This document shows positions 45,947 to 56,723 of a stretch of 64,000 nt of DNA, in pieces. Source of the DNA: Salibaculum sp031581025. Lineage in GTDB: Bacteria; Pseudomonadota; Alphaproteobacteria; Rhodobacterales; Rhodobacteraceae. Made by a program: the position numbers and the translations under genes. The notes beneath the pieces are model-generated. The model ran no database searches. It had not been told where the DNA came from and saw only the letters and a program-made list of their open reading frames with translations. The stretch is taken from assembly GCF_031581025.1 (NCBI RefSeq), contig NZ_JAVLCA010000004.1. One strand, 5' to 3'. The number at the start of each line of letters is the position of its first letter. Position 1 is the first letter of the stretch.

Positions 45947-46855
45947 TCAGCCCGGCCACCGCCCCAGGATGTAGCGGCTTGTCATCAAGTCCAGGTGCGC
46001 GCCGCCACCATTCTTGAACACCGTGATCTCGTCGGATGAACGCCGGGTGAATGCGTCCGGTTCGTAGTAGTCGGCCACCACATCGCCGCGGGTGATCGCG
46101 CCCGTCTCCAGCGGAATGCGCAACTCGCCGATATGGCCCAGCGTGGTGTCACGGCTGTCCACGAAGATGCGGGCGCGGTTCAGAACCGTATCGTCAGCCT
46201 CGCGCATGTCGGGGCGATAGGCGCCGATCAGATCAACGTGCTGGCCCGGTTGCAGCCAGTCACCCCGCAGCAGCGGTTCGGTGCTCATGGTGGCCATGGC
46301 GACGATGTCGGCCTGTTCGACCGCCCTTTGCAAATCCTCGGCCACGCGCACACCGGGGCAATCCTGCACGAAGCGCCCCGCCCCCTCGGGCGAGCGGTTC
46401 CAGACGGTGAACTCGGCCCCGGGAAAGGCCGCGCCATAGGCCTGCCAGAGCGACCGGCCCACAGTGCCCGCCCCAACGATCAGGATCTTGCGACTGTCGG
46501 GCCGGGCCAGGCGGCGCGCGGCCAGCAGGCTGTCACCGGCAGTCTTCCACTTGGTCACGAGGTGGAAATCGAGAACCGCCTCCAGCTGCCCGCCCTTGTC
46601 GGCAAACAGCATCACCGCCCCGTTGATCATCGGATCCCCCTTGGCGGGATTGCCGGGAAAGATGGTGGCACATTTCACCGCGATCCCCATCCCGTCGATC
46701 CAGGCCGAGCGGTTCAGCAGCGTGTCCGGATCACGGTAAAGAAACAGATCGTCCACCGAGGCGCGCGGACGGTCGTGCCCGGCTGCCAGCGCCTCGGTCA
46801 GGGCCAGCCAGTCCAGACCGGCCTCGCCCGCGTCAAAGGGGATGATCGTCGTCAT
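45947..46855 (-). CDS. Ornithine cyclodeaminase/mu-crystallin family protein
   Basis: 302 residues. The NAD-binding motif is ILIVGAGTVGRSLWQAYGA, and the substrate part has IAVKCATIFPGNPAKGDPMI with the conserved Lys. Ornithine cyclodeaminase makes proline from ornithine; relatives are alanine dehydrogenases or ketimine reductases, which cannot be separated by eye. The ATG at 46855 overlaps the stop of the HAD gene (4 bp), so they are co-translated. Confidence 0.88.
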   Translation of the reverse strand: MTTIIPFDAGEAGLDWLALTEALAAGHDRPRASVDDLFLYRDPDTLLNRSAWIDGMGIAVKCATIFPGNPAKGDPMINGAVMLFADKGGQLEAVLDFHLVTKWKTAGDSLLAARRLARPDSRKILIVGAGTVGRSLWQAYGAAFPGAEFTVWNRSPEGAGRFVQDCPGVRVAEDLQRAVEQADIVAMATMSTEPLLRGDWLQPGQHVDLIGAYRPDMREADDTVLNRARIFVDSRDTTLGHIGELRIPLETGAITRGDVVADYYEPDAFTRRSSDEITVFKNGGGAHLDLMTSRYILGRWPG

Positions 46856-47472
46856 GCCAGTCCCTCCTGCGTGATGAGTCCCTCTGCGATCAGCCGTTCG
46901 CCCCAGCGCGACGGGCCATCGAAGTGATGCCCCTGCCAGCCGCGCGCCCGGGCCGCCGCGATGTTCTCGGCGCGGTCGTCGGTGAACAGGAGCCGTTCGG
47001 GGGACAGGCCGCAATCCTCCTCCACCATCTCGTAGATTCGCGGGTCGGGCTTTGTCACGCCCATATGCCCGCTGATGTAGTGGCGGTCGAATTCTTCAAG
47101 GACGGGATAGTTCTCTCGTCCGATCTCGAAGGTCTCGATCCCGAAATTCGACAGGGCGAAGACGGGCACGCCGGTGCGGCGCAGCGCCCGCAGGATACGG
47201 ACCGAGTCGTCGATCACCGGGGCGGCCATGTCGATCCAGCGGGTCTGCCACATGCGCACCTCGTCGGCCCAGTCCGGGTTGGCGGCGGCGACCTCGGTGA
47301 TGACATCTGCGAAGGATTCGCCGCGGTCGACGCGGTCGTTCATCCCGTGCAGGTCGATGGCCGCGAAGAAGGCCGCGCGCCGGTCGGTGCCGATGACGCG
47401 GTCATAGAACCGTTCGGGCCGCCACTCGATAAGGACATTGCCGATGTCGAAGATCACGGCTTGGGGGGGCAT
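46852..47472 (-). CDS. HAD-superfamily (class IA) phosphatase
   Basis: 206 residues. Motif I is VIFDIGNVLIEW (nucleophile Asp with G-N variant), motif II is FALSNFG, and motifs III/IV are GVTKPDPRIYEMV and LLFTDDRAENI. The YihX/haloacid dehalogenase-like subgroup acts on small sugar phosphates; substrate unknown. Translationally coupled to the ornithine cyclodeaminase gene. A perfect 13-bp palindrome lies 18-30 bp before its start. Confidence 0.9.
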   Translation of the reverse strand: MPPQAVIFDIGNVLIEWRPERFYDRVIGTDRRAAFFAAIDLHGMNDRVDRGESFADVITEVAAANPDWADEVRMWQTRWIDMAAPVIDDSVRILRALRRTGVPVFALSNFGIETFEIGRENYPVLEEFDRHYISGHMGVTKPDPRIYEMVEEDCGLSPERLLFTDDRAENIAAARARGWQGHHFDGPSRWGERLIAEGLITQEGLA

Positions 47473-47489
47473 GAGCGTTCCTACCTGGT

Positions 47490-47502
47490 CTGTTCGGAAC
47501 AG
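47490..47502. promoter_or_regulatory. Perfect 13-bp palindrome upstream of the HAD gene
   Basis: CTGTTC-G-GAACAG, 18-30 bp upstream of the HAD-ornithine cyclodeaminase operon on the minus strand. Looks like an operator for a TetR- or Xre-type dimer. Half-site CTGTTCGG is also present (minus strand) in the tetR promoter at 51130-51137. Confidence 0.4.
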
Positions 47503-47559
47503 TAGTCCCGCCCGAAGGCTGCGGAAAGCCCTGAGTTGCAGCGCCGGGCAAGCGCAGGA

Positions 47560-48006
47560 TCAGCGCGGCGCCGGCCGGCGCAACTGGCGTTCCAGCCGAT
47601 CCAGGAACCGCGAACGGTCGGCCTTGGTGAAGCCCTTGCCGCCGCCCTGGCGAAACGGGTCGGCCGCGCGCAGGTCGGTCATCAAATCGCGGGTGGCCAG
47701 CGCCTGGCCCACGTTGCGGGCGGTCAGTTCCTCGCCATCGGGCTTGAGCACCGCCGCCCCCGTCGCGACGCAGCGCGCGGCCAAAGGAATGTCAGCGGTC
47801 ACGACCACGTCGCCGGCGCCGCAATGATCGGCGATCCATTTGTCGGCCTCGTCGGGGCCGTCGGGGACGAAAACCGTCTCGACCAGCGGATTGGCCGAAG
47901 GGCGCAGCCCGCCATTGGCAACGATCATGACCGGGTGACGGTGACGCGTCGCCACGCGCTCGACCTCGACCTTGACCGGGCAGGCATCACCATCAACGAA
48001 AATCAT
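47560..48006 (-). CDS. YaiI/YqxD family (DUF188) protein
   Basis: 148 residues. It starts MIFVDGDACPVKVEVERVA, the family's hallmark DGDACPVK. DKWIADHCGAGDVVVTADIPLAARCV and TDLRAADPFRQGGGKGF, the rest of the pattern, are in place (shown here by key blocks). The fold is PIN-like, suggesting a nuclease, but no activity is established. It starts 2 nt after the fghA stop and so is in that operon. Confidence 0.9.
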   Translation of the reverse strand: MIFVDGDACPVKVEVERVATRHRHPVMIVANGGLRPSANPLVETVFVPDGPDEADKWIADHCGAGDVVVTADIPLAARCVATGAAVLKPDGEELTARNVGQALATRDLMTDLRAADPFRQGGGKGFTKADRSRFLDRLERQLRRPAPR

Positions 48007-48008
48007 GC

Positions 48009-48833
48009 TCAGAGCGCCTCGGCATGAAAGGCCAGATGCTCCTCGATGAAGCTGGAGACGAAGAAATAGCTGTGGTCATAGCCCTCTTGCAGGCGCAGCT
48101 GGCCCGGCTGGCGCCGCGCCGTCATGGCCTCGGCCAGGGCGTCGATCCGCAGCAGGTCCCAGAAATTGTCCCTCGTACCCACATCGACCAGGACCGGCCC
48201 GTCAAAGCCGCTGTCGCGCATCAGCAGGCTGGCGTCATGCGTCTTGCCCGCCTCGACGTTGCCGAGGTAGGCCTCGAACTGCTTTCGGCCCCAGTCGCTG
48301 TCGGTCGGATTGCAGATCGGCGAAAAGGCCGAGACCGACCGGAACCGTCCCGGCAGGGACAACGCGAGCGTCAACGCCCCGTGTCCGCCCATCGAGTGAC
48401 CGGTAATCGCCTGCCGCTCGGGGTCGATGGCAAAACCGTTGTCAAGGATGCGCGGCAGTTCCTCGGACAGGTAATCCCACATGCGAAAATGCGGGGCCCA
48501 GGGCGCCTGCGTTGCGTTCACGTAGAAGCCGGCGCCCTGGCCCAGATCGTAGTCCGGGTCATCGGCCACATCCGCGCCCCGGGGCGAGGTGTCGGGAAAA
48601 CACAGTGCGATCCCGTGCTCCGCCGCCCAGGCCTGTGCGCCCGCCTTGGTCATGGCGTTCTCATGCGTGCAGGTCAGGCCCGACAGATACCACAGCAGCG
48701 GGACCGGGCCGTCCTCGGCCTCTTGCGGCAGGAACAGCCCGAAGGTCATGTCGCAGGCGCAGGCGTCCGAGCGGTGGCGATAGACGCCCTGGGTGCCTCG
48801 GAAACAACGGTTCTGGGATAGGGTTTCCATCAT
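48009..48833 (-). CDS. fghA: S-formylglutathione hydrolase
   Basis: 274 residues, esterase D family alpha/beta hydrolase. Catalytic Ser147 is in GHSMGGHGALTLAL, with WYLSGLTCTHENAMTKAG in the oxyanion-hole region and the His in GYDHSYFFVSSFIEEH. It splits S-formylglutathione to formate and glutathione, the second step of glutathione-dependent formaldehyde detoxification; the first enzyme is encoded at 52511-53623. Start codons at 48833 and 48830 are adjacent. AGGGA precedes them. Confidence 0.95.
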   Translation of the reverse strand: MMETLSQNRCFRGTQGVYRHRSDACACDMTFGLFLPQEAEDGPVPLLWYLSGLTCTHENAMTKAGAQAWAAEHGIALCFPDTSPRGADVADDPDYDLGQGAGFYVNATQAPWAPHFRMWDYLSEELPRILDNGFAIDPERQAITGHSMGGHGALTLALSLPGRFRSVSAFSPICNPTDSDWGRKQFEAYLGNVEAGKTHDASLLMRDSGFDGPVLVDVGTRDNFWDLLRIDALAEAMTARRQPGQLRLQEGYDHSYFFVSSFIEEHLAFHAEAL

Positions 48834-48844
48834 TTCGTCCCTTC

Positions 48845-48870
48845 ATAGGTGGTCATGATAGGTGGTCATG
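48845..48870. repeat. 13-bp perfect tandem duplication upstream of fghA
   Basis: ATAGGTGGTCATG is present twice in direct tandem (48845-48857, 48858-48870), 12 bp upstream of the fghA start. On the minus strand it encodes only an 8-codon frame. It may be a replication-slippage duplication or a doubled operator half-site. Confidence 0.6.
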
Positions 48871-48943
48871 ATCTGATCCAGCGGTTTCTTGGTCCTGGCT
48901 ACGGCAGGGCCTGGTAGACGGGTTTTTCGGCCATGGCGCCCCC

Positions 48944-49870
48944 CTATCCGGTGACAAGGGCGATGACGCCCGAAACGGTGACCACGCTCACCGCGGTCGA
49001 GATCAGGATCGAGGCCGAAACGCGATGCGGCGCAACCCCGTAGTGCTGGGCCAAAATGTAGACATTTCCGGCCACAGGCAAGGCGGCAGCGGCGATCATG
49101 ACACCGGCGGCATAGGGCTCCACCGGCAGCAGGTACAGCGCGGCGAAACCGACGGCCGCCGGGTGCAGCACCAGCTTGGCAAACGACAGCCAGCCCGCGA
49201 CCGCGACACGCTCGGCGGACTTGCTGGCCAGCGAGGCGCCGATGGCGAACAGCGCCCCCGGCGTGGCCGCCGCTCCGAGGATTTCCAGAAAGTTGTTCAC
49301 CGGTCCGGGGATGGGCAGCGACAGGGCCGAGACGATCAATCCAAGGCCGATGGACATGATCATCGGATTCCTGAGCAGACCCAGCCCGACAGTGCGCAGG
49401 ATGCCCAGGCTCATCCGACCGTCGCGTGATCCGGTGATCAGGATCACGATCAGCGAGCCGAAAACGATCAGGTCCACGGACAGGACCATCATGACCGCCG
49501 GGATCGCCTGCGGCCCCAGGAGCATGGCCAGCATTGGGATGCCCAGGAAGCCGACATTGCCGATCACGGCGCATTGCGCCTCGACCGCCGCCTCCTCGAT
49601 CCCGCGGCGGCGCAGAAGGGCGACGCCGGTGGCGACGAGGTAGATCAGCAGCGTTCCCCAGAAATAGGCCAGCACGAAGGGCCAATCGAAGATATCCCCG
49701 ATGGACAGGTTCGCCGCAAAGCGGAACAACATCGCCGAAAGGGCGAAATAGAAGACGAACTTGGTCAGCCAGGCCGTGGCCTCGGCGGTGAAAAAGCCCG
49801 TCCGGCCCGCGCCGTAGCCCAGCCCGATCAGGGCGAAAAAGGGCAGCGTCTGAAGGAAGATGTCCCACAT
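48944..49870 (-). CDS. AEC family (auxin efflux carrier-like) transporter
   Basis: 308 residues with eight to ten hydrophobic helices in two halves. Features: FFALIGLGYGAGRTGFFTAEA at the N-terminus, VIGNVGFLGIPMLAMLLG in the first crossover, and GALFAIGASLAS and LPVAGNVYILAQHYG in the second half. Family members export organic acids or malonate/malate. The start is set at 49870 (MWDIFLQTLPFFALIGLGYG), the family N-terminus. Substrate unknown. Confidence 0.9.
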   Translation of the reverse strand: MWDIFLQTLPFFALIGLGYGAGRTGFFTAEATAWLTKFVFYFALSAMLFRFAANLSIGDIFDWPFVLAYFWGTLLIYLVATGVALLRRRGIEEAAVEAQCAVIGNVGFLGIPMLAMLLGPQAIPAVMMVLSVDLIVFGSLIVILITGSRDGRMSLGILRTVGLGLLRNPMIMSIGLGLIVSALSLPIPGPVNNFLEILGAAATPGALFAIGASLASKSAERVAVAGWLSFAKLVLHPAAVGFAALYLLPVEPYAAGVMIAAAALPVAGNVYILAQHYGVAPHRVSASILISTAVSVVTVSGVIALVTG

Positions 49871-49953
49871 GCACGCAGCGATAGCACGCTCGGCCGGCGG
49901 GGCAAGCGGCAATGCGGATGTCCCCGGCAGACCGCGCCGCACCCCTCCCCGTG

Positions 49954-50001
49954 TTTCTTCTGGCCGGAAATATCCTCGGGGGTGAATTGGCCGAAGGCCA
50001 A
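49954..50001. repeat. Copy B of the intergenic palindromic repeat
   Basis: Head TTTCTTCTGGCCGGAAATAT followed by CCTCGGGGGTG (49954-49984), then the palindrome TTGGCC-GAA-GGCCAA (49987-50001). Compare copy A at 3150-3210: same head, different but equally paired palindrome. Confidence 0.5.
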
Positions 50002-50023
50002 GAGGTGGGTGGACCGCCCCCTG

Positions 50024-51001
50024 CTAGCCTCCGCCGATCAGCACCCCTGCGGAAAAGACCAGCGCCCCGCCCAGCACCACCTGGAACGTGGCCCGCAGGA
50101 ACGGCGTGTCCATGAACCGGTTCTGGATCCAGACGATGGCCCAAAGCTCGACGAATACGACGATGATCGCCGTGATGGTCGCCGTCCAGAAATCCGGGAT
50201 CAGGTAGGGCAGCGCGTGGCCCAGCCCGCCAAGCGTGGTCATGACGCCGCTGGCCAGACCCCGCTTGAAGGGCGAGCCACGCCCCGAAATCTGCCCGTCA
50301 TCCGAAGCGGCCTCGGTAAAGCCCATGGAAATCCCGGCGCCGACCGATGCCGCGAGCCCGACCAGGAAGGTCGTCCAGGTGTCCTGCGTGGCGAAGGCCG
50401 TGGCAAAGATCGGCGCCAGCGTCGAGACCGAACCGTCCATCAGCCCGGCAAGCCCCGGCTGCACCCAGGTCAGGACAAAGCGGCGATGCGCCTCGGAATC
50501 CTCGTCGGTTCGGGCCGCCTCGCCCAGGTGTTCCTGCTCCAGCGCGTCGGCGGTATCGGCATGGCTGGCCTCGGCCGCGGCCAGATCGCCCAGCAACTTG
50601 CGGGTTTCGGACTCCGTGGTGGCGGCGGCGGCCGTCTCATAGAAGCGCTGGGCGTCACGCTCCATAAGATGCGCCTCTTCGCGGATACGCTCCAGCCCGA
50701 GGTTCTCGACCAGCCAGACGGGGCGGCGGGCATGGAAACCGGCGACATGCTCGCGCCGCAACAAGGGGATGACCTTGCCGAAGCGGGCCTCGTGCAGGTC
50801 GATCAGCCGGTGGCGGTGTCTGTCCTCTTCTTCGGCCATGCCGTCAAAGACCTTGGCGGAGGCAGGAAAATCGGCGCGCAGCATCTCGGCATAGCTGCGA
50901 TAGATGCGGGCGTCGTCCTCCTCCGAGGAGATGGCGAGGGCCAGGACCTCCTGTTCGGTCAGGTCCTTGAAACGACGGCGGGATGGGACTCCGGGGATCA
51001 C
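50024..51001 (-). CDS. mbfA: MbfA-like ferritin-VIT1 iron exporter
   Basis: 325 residues. The N-terminal half is a rubrerythrin/ferritin-like four-helix domain with Glu/His ligands (ISSEEDDARIYRSYAEML, MAEEEDRHRHRLIDLHEARFG, MERDAQRFYETAA in blocks). The C-terminal half is a VIT1/CCC1 membrane domain with about five helices (GLAGLMDGSVSTLAPIFATA, GISMGFTEAASDDG). In rhizobia MbfA exports iron and protects against iron and peroxide stress under Irr control. The GTG start at 51001 follows GAGGTG. An Irr-type box lies 16-32 bp upstream. Confidence 0.9.
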   Translation of the reverse strand: MIPGVPSRRRFKDLTEQEVLALAISSEEDDARIYRSYAEMLRADFPASAKVFDGMAEEEDRHRHRLIDLHEARFGKVIPLLRREHVAGFHARRPVWLVENLGLERIREEAHLMERDAQRFYETAAAATTESETRKLLGDLAAAEASHADTADALEQEHLGEAARTDEDSEAHRRFVLTWVQPGLAGLMDGSVSTLAPIFATAFATQDTWTTFLVGLAASVGAGISMGFTEAASDDGQISGRGSPFKRGLASGVMTTLGGLGHALPYLIPDFWTATITAIIVVFVELWAIVWIQNRFMDTPFLRATFQVVLGGALVFSAGVLIGGG

Positions 51002-51016
51002 GGCAACACCTCGTGG

Positions 51017-51033
51017 TTTAGAATTATTCTAAT
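51017..51033. promoter_or_regulatory. Irr box (ICE motif) at mbfA
   Basis: TTTAGAATTATTCTAAT contains the perfect 15-bp palindrome TTAGAAT-T-ATTCTAA and matches the iron-control element TTTAGAA-N3-TTCTAAA recognised by Irr in alphaproteobacteria. It is 16-32 bp upstream of mbfA and so probably blocks transcription when iron is low. Confidence 0.75.
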
Positions 51034-51115
51034 ATGCCGCAGATCTTTTGGATTGCAAGCCTCGGCCATGGACAGGCTGACCCGCGCCATCCGAGGCGCC
51101 GACCTGCCGGATTCC

Positions 51116-51145
51116 TTGCTGAAAGTGAACCGAACAGTTTATACA
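51116..51145 (+). promoter_or_regulatory. Likely promoter of the tetR gene with an embedded operator
   Basis: TTGCTG (-35, 51116-51121) and TATACA (-10, 51140-51145) are 18 bp apart. The spacer holds AAAGTG-N7-CAGTTT (5 of 6 paired) around GAACCGAAC, placing a regulator-binding site exactly between the hexamers, as in autoregulated TetR genes. Confidence 0.4.
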
Positions 51146-51162
51146 TGCGCCAAGGAGGAGCG

Positions 51163-51780
51163 ATGGCCGACGGCGATATCGAGATCAAGAGAGGCCGCAA
51201 GTTCGACCAGGTTCTGGCGGGCGCTCGGCAGGTCTTCATGGCTCATGGCTATGAGGGGGCCTCGGTCGATGAGATCGCCCGCGCCGCGGGTGTGTCCAAG
51301 GCCACGCTTTACAGCTATTTCCCCGACAAACGCCTGCTTTTCGCCGAGGTCGCCAAGCACGAAAGCGAGCGTCAGGCGCAACTCTCGCTGGCCGAGATCG
51401 ACATCGACGGCCCGCCGGAAGACGTGCTTTACCGGGCGGGCAAACGGCTGATGACTTTCCTGACCTCGAAATTCGGCCAGCAGGTCGTGGGCCTGTGTTC
51501 CTCCGAGGCGCAGCGCTTTCCGGAACTCGGGTGCATGTTCTACGATTCGGGTCCGGGTCTGGTGCGCGCGCATTTCAGCCACTATCTGGCCTGCGCCGCG
51601 CAGGCGGGCCGGTTGCGCATCGACGACCCCCTGCTTGCCGCCGACCAGTTCGCCGAACTGTGCAAAGCGCGGATTTTCACCCGCATCACCTGCGCGGTCC
51701 AGACAGAGTTCGACGAGGACGAACTGGAGATGATCCTGACCGGGGCGGTCGAGATGTTCATGGCCCGCTACGGCCGCTGA
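51163..51780 (+). CDS. TetR/AcrR family transcriptional regulator
   Basis: 205 residues. The N-terminal HTH is GYEGASVDEIARAAGVSKATLYSYFPDKRLLF (key blocks SVDEIARAAGVSKATLY and YFPDKRLLF, about residues 28-62). A C-terminal TetR_C ligand-binding domain follows. The ATG at 51163 has AAGGAGGAG 3-11 nt upstream. It diverges from mbfA, but the Irr box rather than this regulator is the obvious control there. Ligand and targets unknown. Confidence 0.92.
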   Translation: MADGDIEIKRGRKFDQVLAGARQVFMAHGYEGASVDEIARAAGVSKATLYSYFPDKRLLFAEVAKHESERQAQLSLAEIDIDGPPEDVLYRAGKRLMTFLTSKFGQQVVGLCSSEAQRFPELGCMFYDSGPGLVRAHFSHYLACAAQAGRLRIDDPLLAADQFAELCKARIFTRITCAVQTEFDEDELEMILTGAVEMFMARYGR

Positions 51781-51795
51781 CCGTCCGGCCAGCCT

Positions 51796-52488
51796 TCAGT
51801 CCTTGCGGCGCACTTCCATGTGGTTGCCCGACCCCCGGCGCAGTTCGAACAGCTTGAGCGAGCCGACAAGGTCGCTCAGCTTCTTCTTGCCGTAGGTGCG
51901 CGGGTCGAAGTCGGGATTGTCGGCCACCAGCTTCTGCCCGATCGCGCCGAGGCCGACCCAGTCGCTCTCCTGGTCGACCGCATCCATGGCGCGCCGGATC
52001 AGCGGCACCGCCTCGGTGGGCTTGCGTTTGCCCGTTTGCGGCGCGTCCTCTTCGGCGATGTTCTCGATCAGAACGAAGCGGTTGCAGGTGTTGCGCAGGC
52101 TGACGGGGGTCTTGGCCTCGCCGATGCCGATCACCGCCAGGCCCTGTTCGCGGATGCGGCTGGCCAGCGCGGTGAAATCGCTGTCGGAACTGACCAGAAC
52201 GAAGCCGTCGAAGCGGCCCGAATGCAGGATGTCCATGGCGTCGATGACCAGCCCGATATCGGTGGCGTTCTTGCCGGTCGTGTTCGAGGGCAATTGCCGC
52301 TGCACCAGCCCCAGCTCGGCCGCGGTTTTCTTCCAGCCCGCCAGGTGGCCGGTGGACCAGTCGCCGTAGACCCGGCGCAGGGCAGGCTCACCGAACTGCG
52401 TTATTTCCTTGAGGATCGCCTCGGCGTGGCTGGACGAGACGTTGTCCGCGTCGATCAGCACGGCATAGAGGCTGCTGGGGTCCGGCAT
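51796..52488 (-). CDS. NYN-domain ribonuclease-like protein with OST-HTH/LOTUS domain
   Basis: 230 residues. The NYN (PIN-like) domain, about 5-150, holds acidic catalytic residues Asp13 and Asp15 (VLIDADNV), TDIGLVIDAMDIL and SSDSDFTALASRIREQG. The C-terminal part (about 160-230, VPLIRRAMDAVDQESDWVGL, FDPRTYGKKKLSDLVGSL) matches a LOTUS/OST-HTH RNA-binding domain. The pair suggests a single-strand RNA endonuclease of the LabA/MARF1 type. Biological role in bacteria unknown. Confidence 0.88.
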   Translation of the reverse strand: MPDPSSLYAVLIDADNVSSSHAEAILKEITQFGEPALRRVYGDWSTGHLAGWKKTAAELGLVQRQLPSNTTGKNATDIGLVIDAMDILHSGRFDGFVLVSSDSDFTALASRIREQGLAVIGIGEAKTPVSLRNTCNRFVLIENIAEEDAPQTGKRKPTEAVPLIRRAMDAVDQESDWVGLGAIGQKLVADNPDFDPRTYGKKKLSDLVGSLKLFELRRGSGNHMEVRRKD

Positions 52489-52510
52489 GTGCCCTCCGAG
52501 GTGGTGTGTC

Positions 52511-53623
<1,113 letters not shown>

Positions 53624-53723
53624 GGTGGCTCCTCCCTGATCCTTTGGCGGGACCCTGTTGTAAGCCGTGACGGGTTGCAAGCACCAGAGTTGATTTCGAC
53701 GGAGGAAATGCGAGGATTGCCCC

Positions 53724-54014
53724 ATGCGACACCTGTGCCTGACTGCTCTCCTCCTTGGCCTTGCCGCCTGCGGCGCCATGGCCCCGTCCGATACCCCGCA
53801 GCCCGAGGTGCCGCCCGAAAGCGCGGACAGCTGCGGCGCGCGGGCCCACGCAGGCCTGATCGGACAGGACGCGACGGCGCTGGAACGGGTGCTGATCATG
53901 GGGCCCGTCCGCGTGATCCGGCCCGGCACGGCCGTCACCATGGATCACCGTCCCGACCGGATCAATTTCATGGTATCCGAAGCGGAGCGGATCACGCGGA
54001 TCTATTGCGGCTGA
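53724..54014 (+). CDS. Peptidase inhibitor I78 family lipoprotein
   Basis: 96 residues. Lipobox GLAAC (Cys16). The mature part has DSCGARAHAGLIGQD, the inhibitor core VRVIRPGTAVTMDHRPDRIN and the closing ITRIYCG, with the two cysteines expected to form a disulfide. I78 proteins inhibit serine proteases such as subtilisin. Being lipid-anchored it probably acts in the periplasm or on the surface. Confidence 0.88.
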   Translation: MRHLCLTALLLGLAACGAMAPSDTPQPEVPPESADSCGARAHAGLIGQDATALERVLIMGPVRVIRPGTAVTMDHRPDRINFMVSEAERITRIYCG

Positions 54015-54081
54015 ACCCGGTTCGGCGCGCCGCTGACGAGACGGGTTGAAAAAACCGCGCAGAGAGGCAAGTCTGTTGGTC

Positions 54082-54423
54082 ATGAATGCGCAACCGCCCA
54101 TCCCGCTGACAACCCGAGAAGGCCAGAAGGTGGCCTTTCACAAGTCCGAGCTGAACGTGATCCTGTCGCTCTATGGCCGCATGGTCGCCGCCGGGGAATG
54201 GCGCGACTACGGCATGTCCTTCCTCAAGGACGTTGCTGTCTTCTCGGTCTTTCGCCGCACCGCAGAAGTGCCCGTCTATCGCATCGAGAAGCGCCCCAAG
54301 ATGCGTCTGCGGCAGGGGCAGTATTCCGTCATCGGGATGGAGGGTCAGGTGCTCAAGCGCGGCGACGATCTCAAGACCGTGCTGCGGGTGCTCGACCGCA
54401 AGTTGATCCGTGCAGTAGAGTAG
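54082..54423 (+). CDS. DUF2794 family protein
   Basis: 113 residues from the ATG at 54082 (MNAQPPIPLTT); an upstream ATG at 54046 would add 12 residues. Family pattern: VAFHKSELNVILSLYGRMVAAGEWRDYG, FLKDVAVFSVFRRTAEVPVYRIEKRP, LRQGQYSVIGMEGQVLKRGDD (shown as key blocks). It is confined largely to alphaproteobacteria. No known function, cytoplasmic. It ends at a clear terminator hairpin. Confidence 0.88.
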   Translation: MNAQPPIPLTTREGQKVAFHKSELNVILSLYGRMVAAGEWRDYGMSFLKDVAVFSVFRRTAEVPVYRIEKRPKMRLRQGQYSVIGMEGQVLKRGDDLKTVLRVLDRKLIRAVE

Positions 54424-54446
54424 AAAGGCCCGTGGACGGGCCTTTT
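54424..54446. terminator. Rho-independent terminator after the DUF2794 gene
   Basis: AAAGGCCCG (54424-54432) and CGGGCCTTT (54437-54445) form a 9-bp perfect stem with a TGGA loop and a short T-run. It lies between convergent genes and would work in both directions. Confidence 0.75.
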
Positions 54447-54454
54447 CCGCCCCG

Positions 54455-55281
54455 CTACAGCCGTCTGCGCGCCGTGACCGGCCCGTCGCCCTGCGCGGCG
54501 ATCCGGGACATGGCGGCGTCGATCGGCTCGAGCGCCACCGCCATGTGATGCACGTTGGCATGGATGAGGGTGTGCTCGTCCACGGCAAGGGCGACGTGGC
54601 CCGACCAGAAGAACAGGTCGCCGCGGTGCACCGGCGCCTCCGGTGCGACACCCTCTCCCAGCGCGGCCTCCTGCAGGTCACTGTCACCGGGGCATGGCTG
54701 CCCGCAGGCGTGCAGGGCCACCTGCACCAGCCCGGAACAGTCGATCCCGAAGGCCGAATTCGCCCCCCACAAATAGGGGGTGCCCAGATAGCGTTCGGCC
54801 ACCGCCACCGGGTCCGTTTCCGGCCTGTCGGCCAGATGCGCGGTCGACACCCAGCCCAGTTCGGTCCGGGTGAACCGGCCCTCGGTCTCGCCTGCGGCAA
54901 CGATGGCCATATGCGGCAGCGCCATGCGCTCGGGCGATTTGAAGTCTGGCGCGGCGTAGACATGCGTCTGCCGGGCGCCGATCCAGTCCAGCGCCGCGCC
55001 GCGGTCGCTGGCCGGGGTCAGGCCTGACTCGGCCACCCAGCCCACATATTCGGCCAGAGGGGCGATGCCGAAGGCGAAGCCATCCCGCCGTTCCAGCACC
55101 TCGAACCCCTCACCATAGCGCAACTGCCTGTCCCGCGGCCCGCCCGGGGACAGGCTCAAGTCAAGGACCGGCGTGGCGACATGGCAGGGCGGTTCAGGGT
55201 CTGCCGGGGCGCGGTCGGGGTACGCCTCCGCAAGCCAGCGCGCGACGATGCGGTCATTGACCGGGGTCAGGCGCGGGTCGC

Positions 55282-55285
<4 letters not shown>
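54455..55285 (-). CDS. C40 (NlpC/P60) cell-wall peptidase
   Basis: 276 residues. An N-terminal bacterial SH3-like part (about 35-160: LRYGEGFEVLERRDGFAFG, YVGWVAESGLTPA) precedes the NlpC/P60 domain with catalytic Cys in FGIDCSGLVQVAL and His in FFWSGHVALAV. It should cut D-Glu-mDAP type bonds of muropeptides. No signal peptide is visible, which, with its overlap with the M17 gene (4 bp), points to cytoplasmic recycling of murein peptides. Confidence 0.92.
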
Positions 55286-56658
<1,373 letters not shown>

Positions 56659-56723
56659 CGCGCGGGCCCTTTCCGGCTTGGCTGTACTCGCAGCCTACTG
56701 CATGGCGGGCGCGCTGCAACCGG

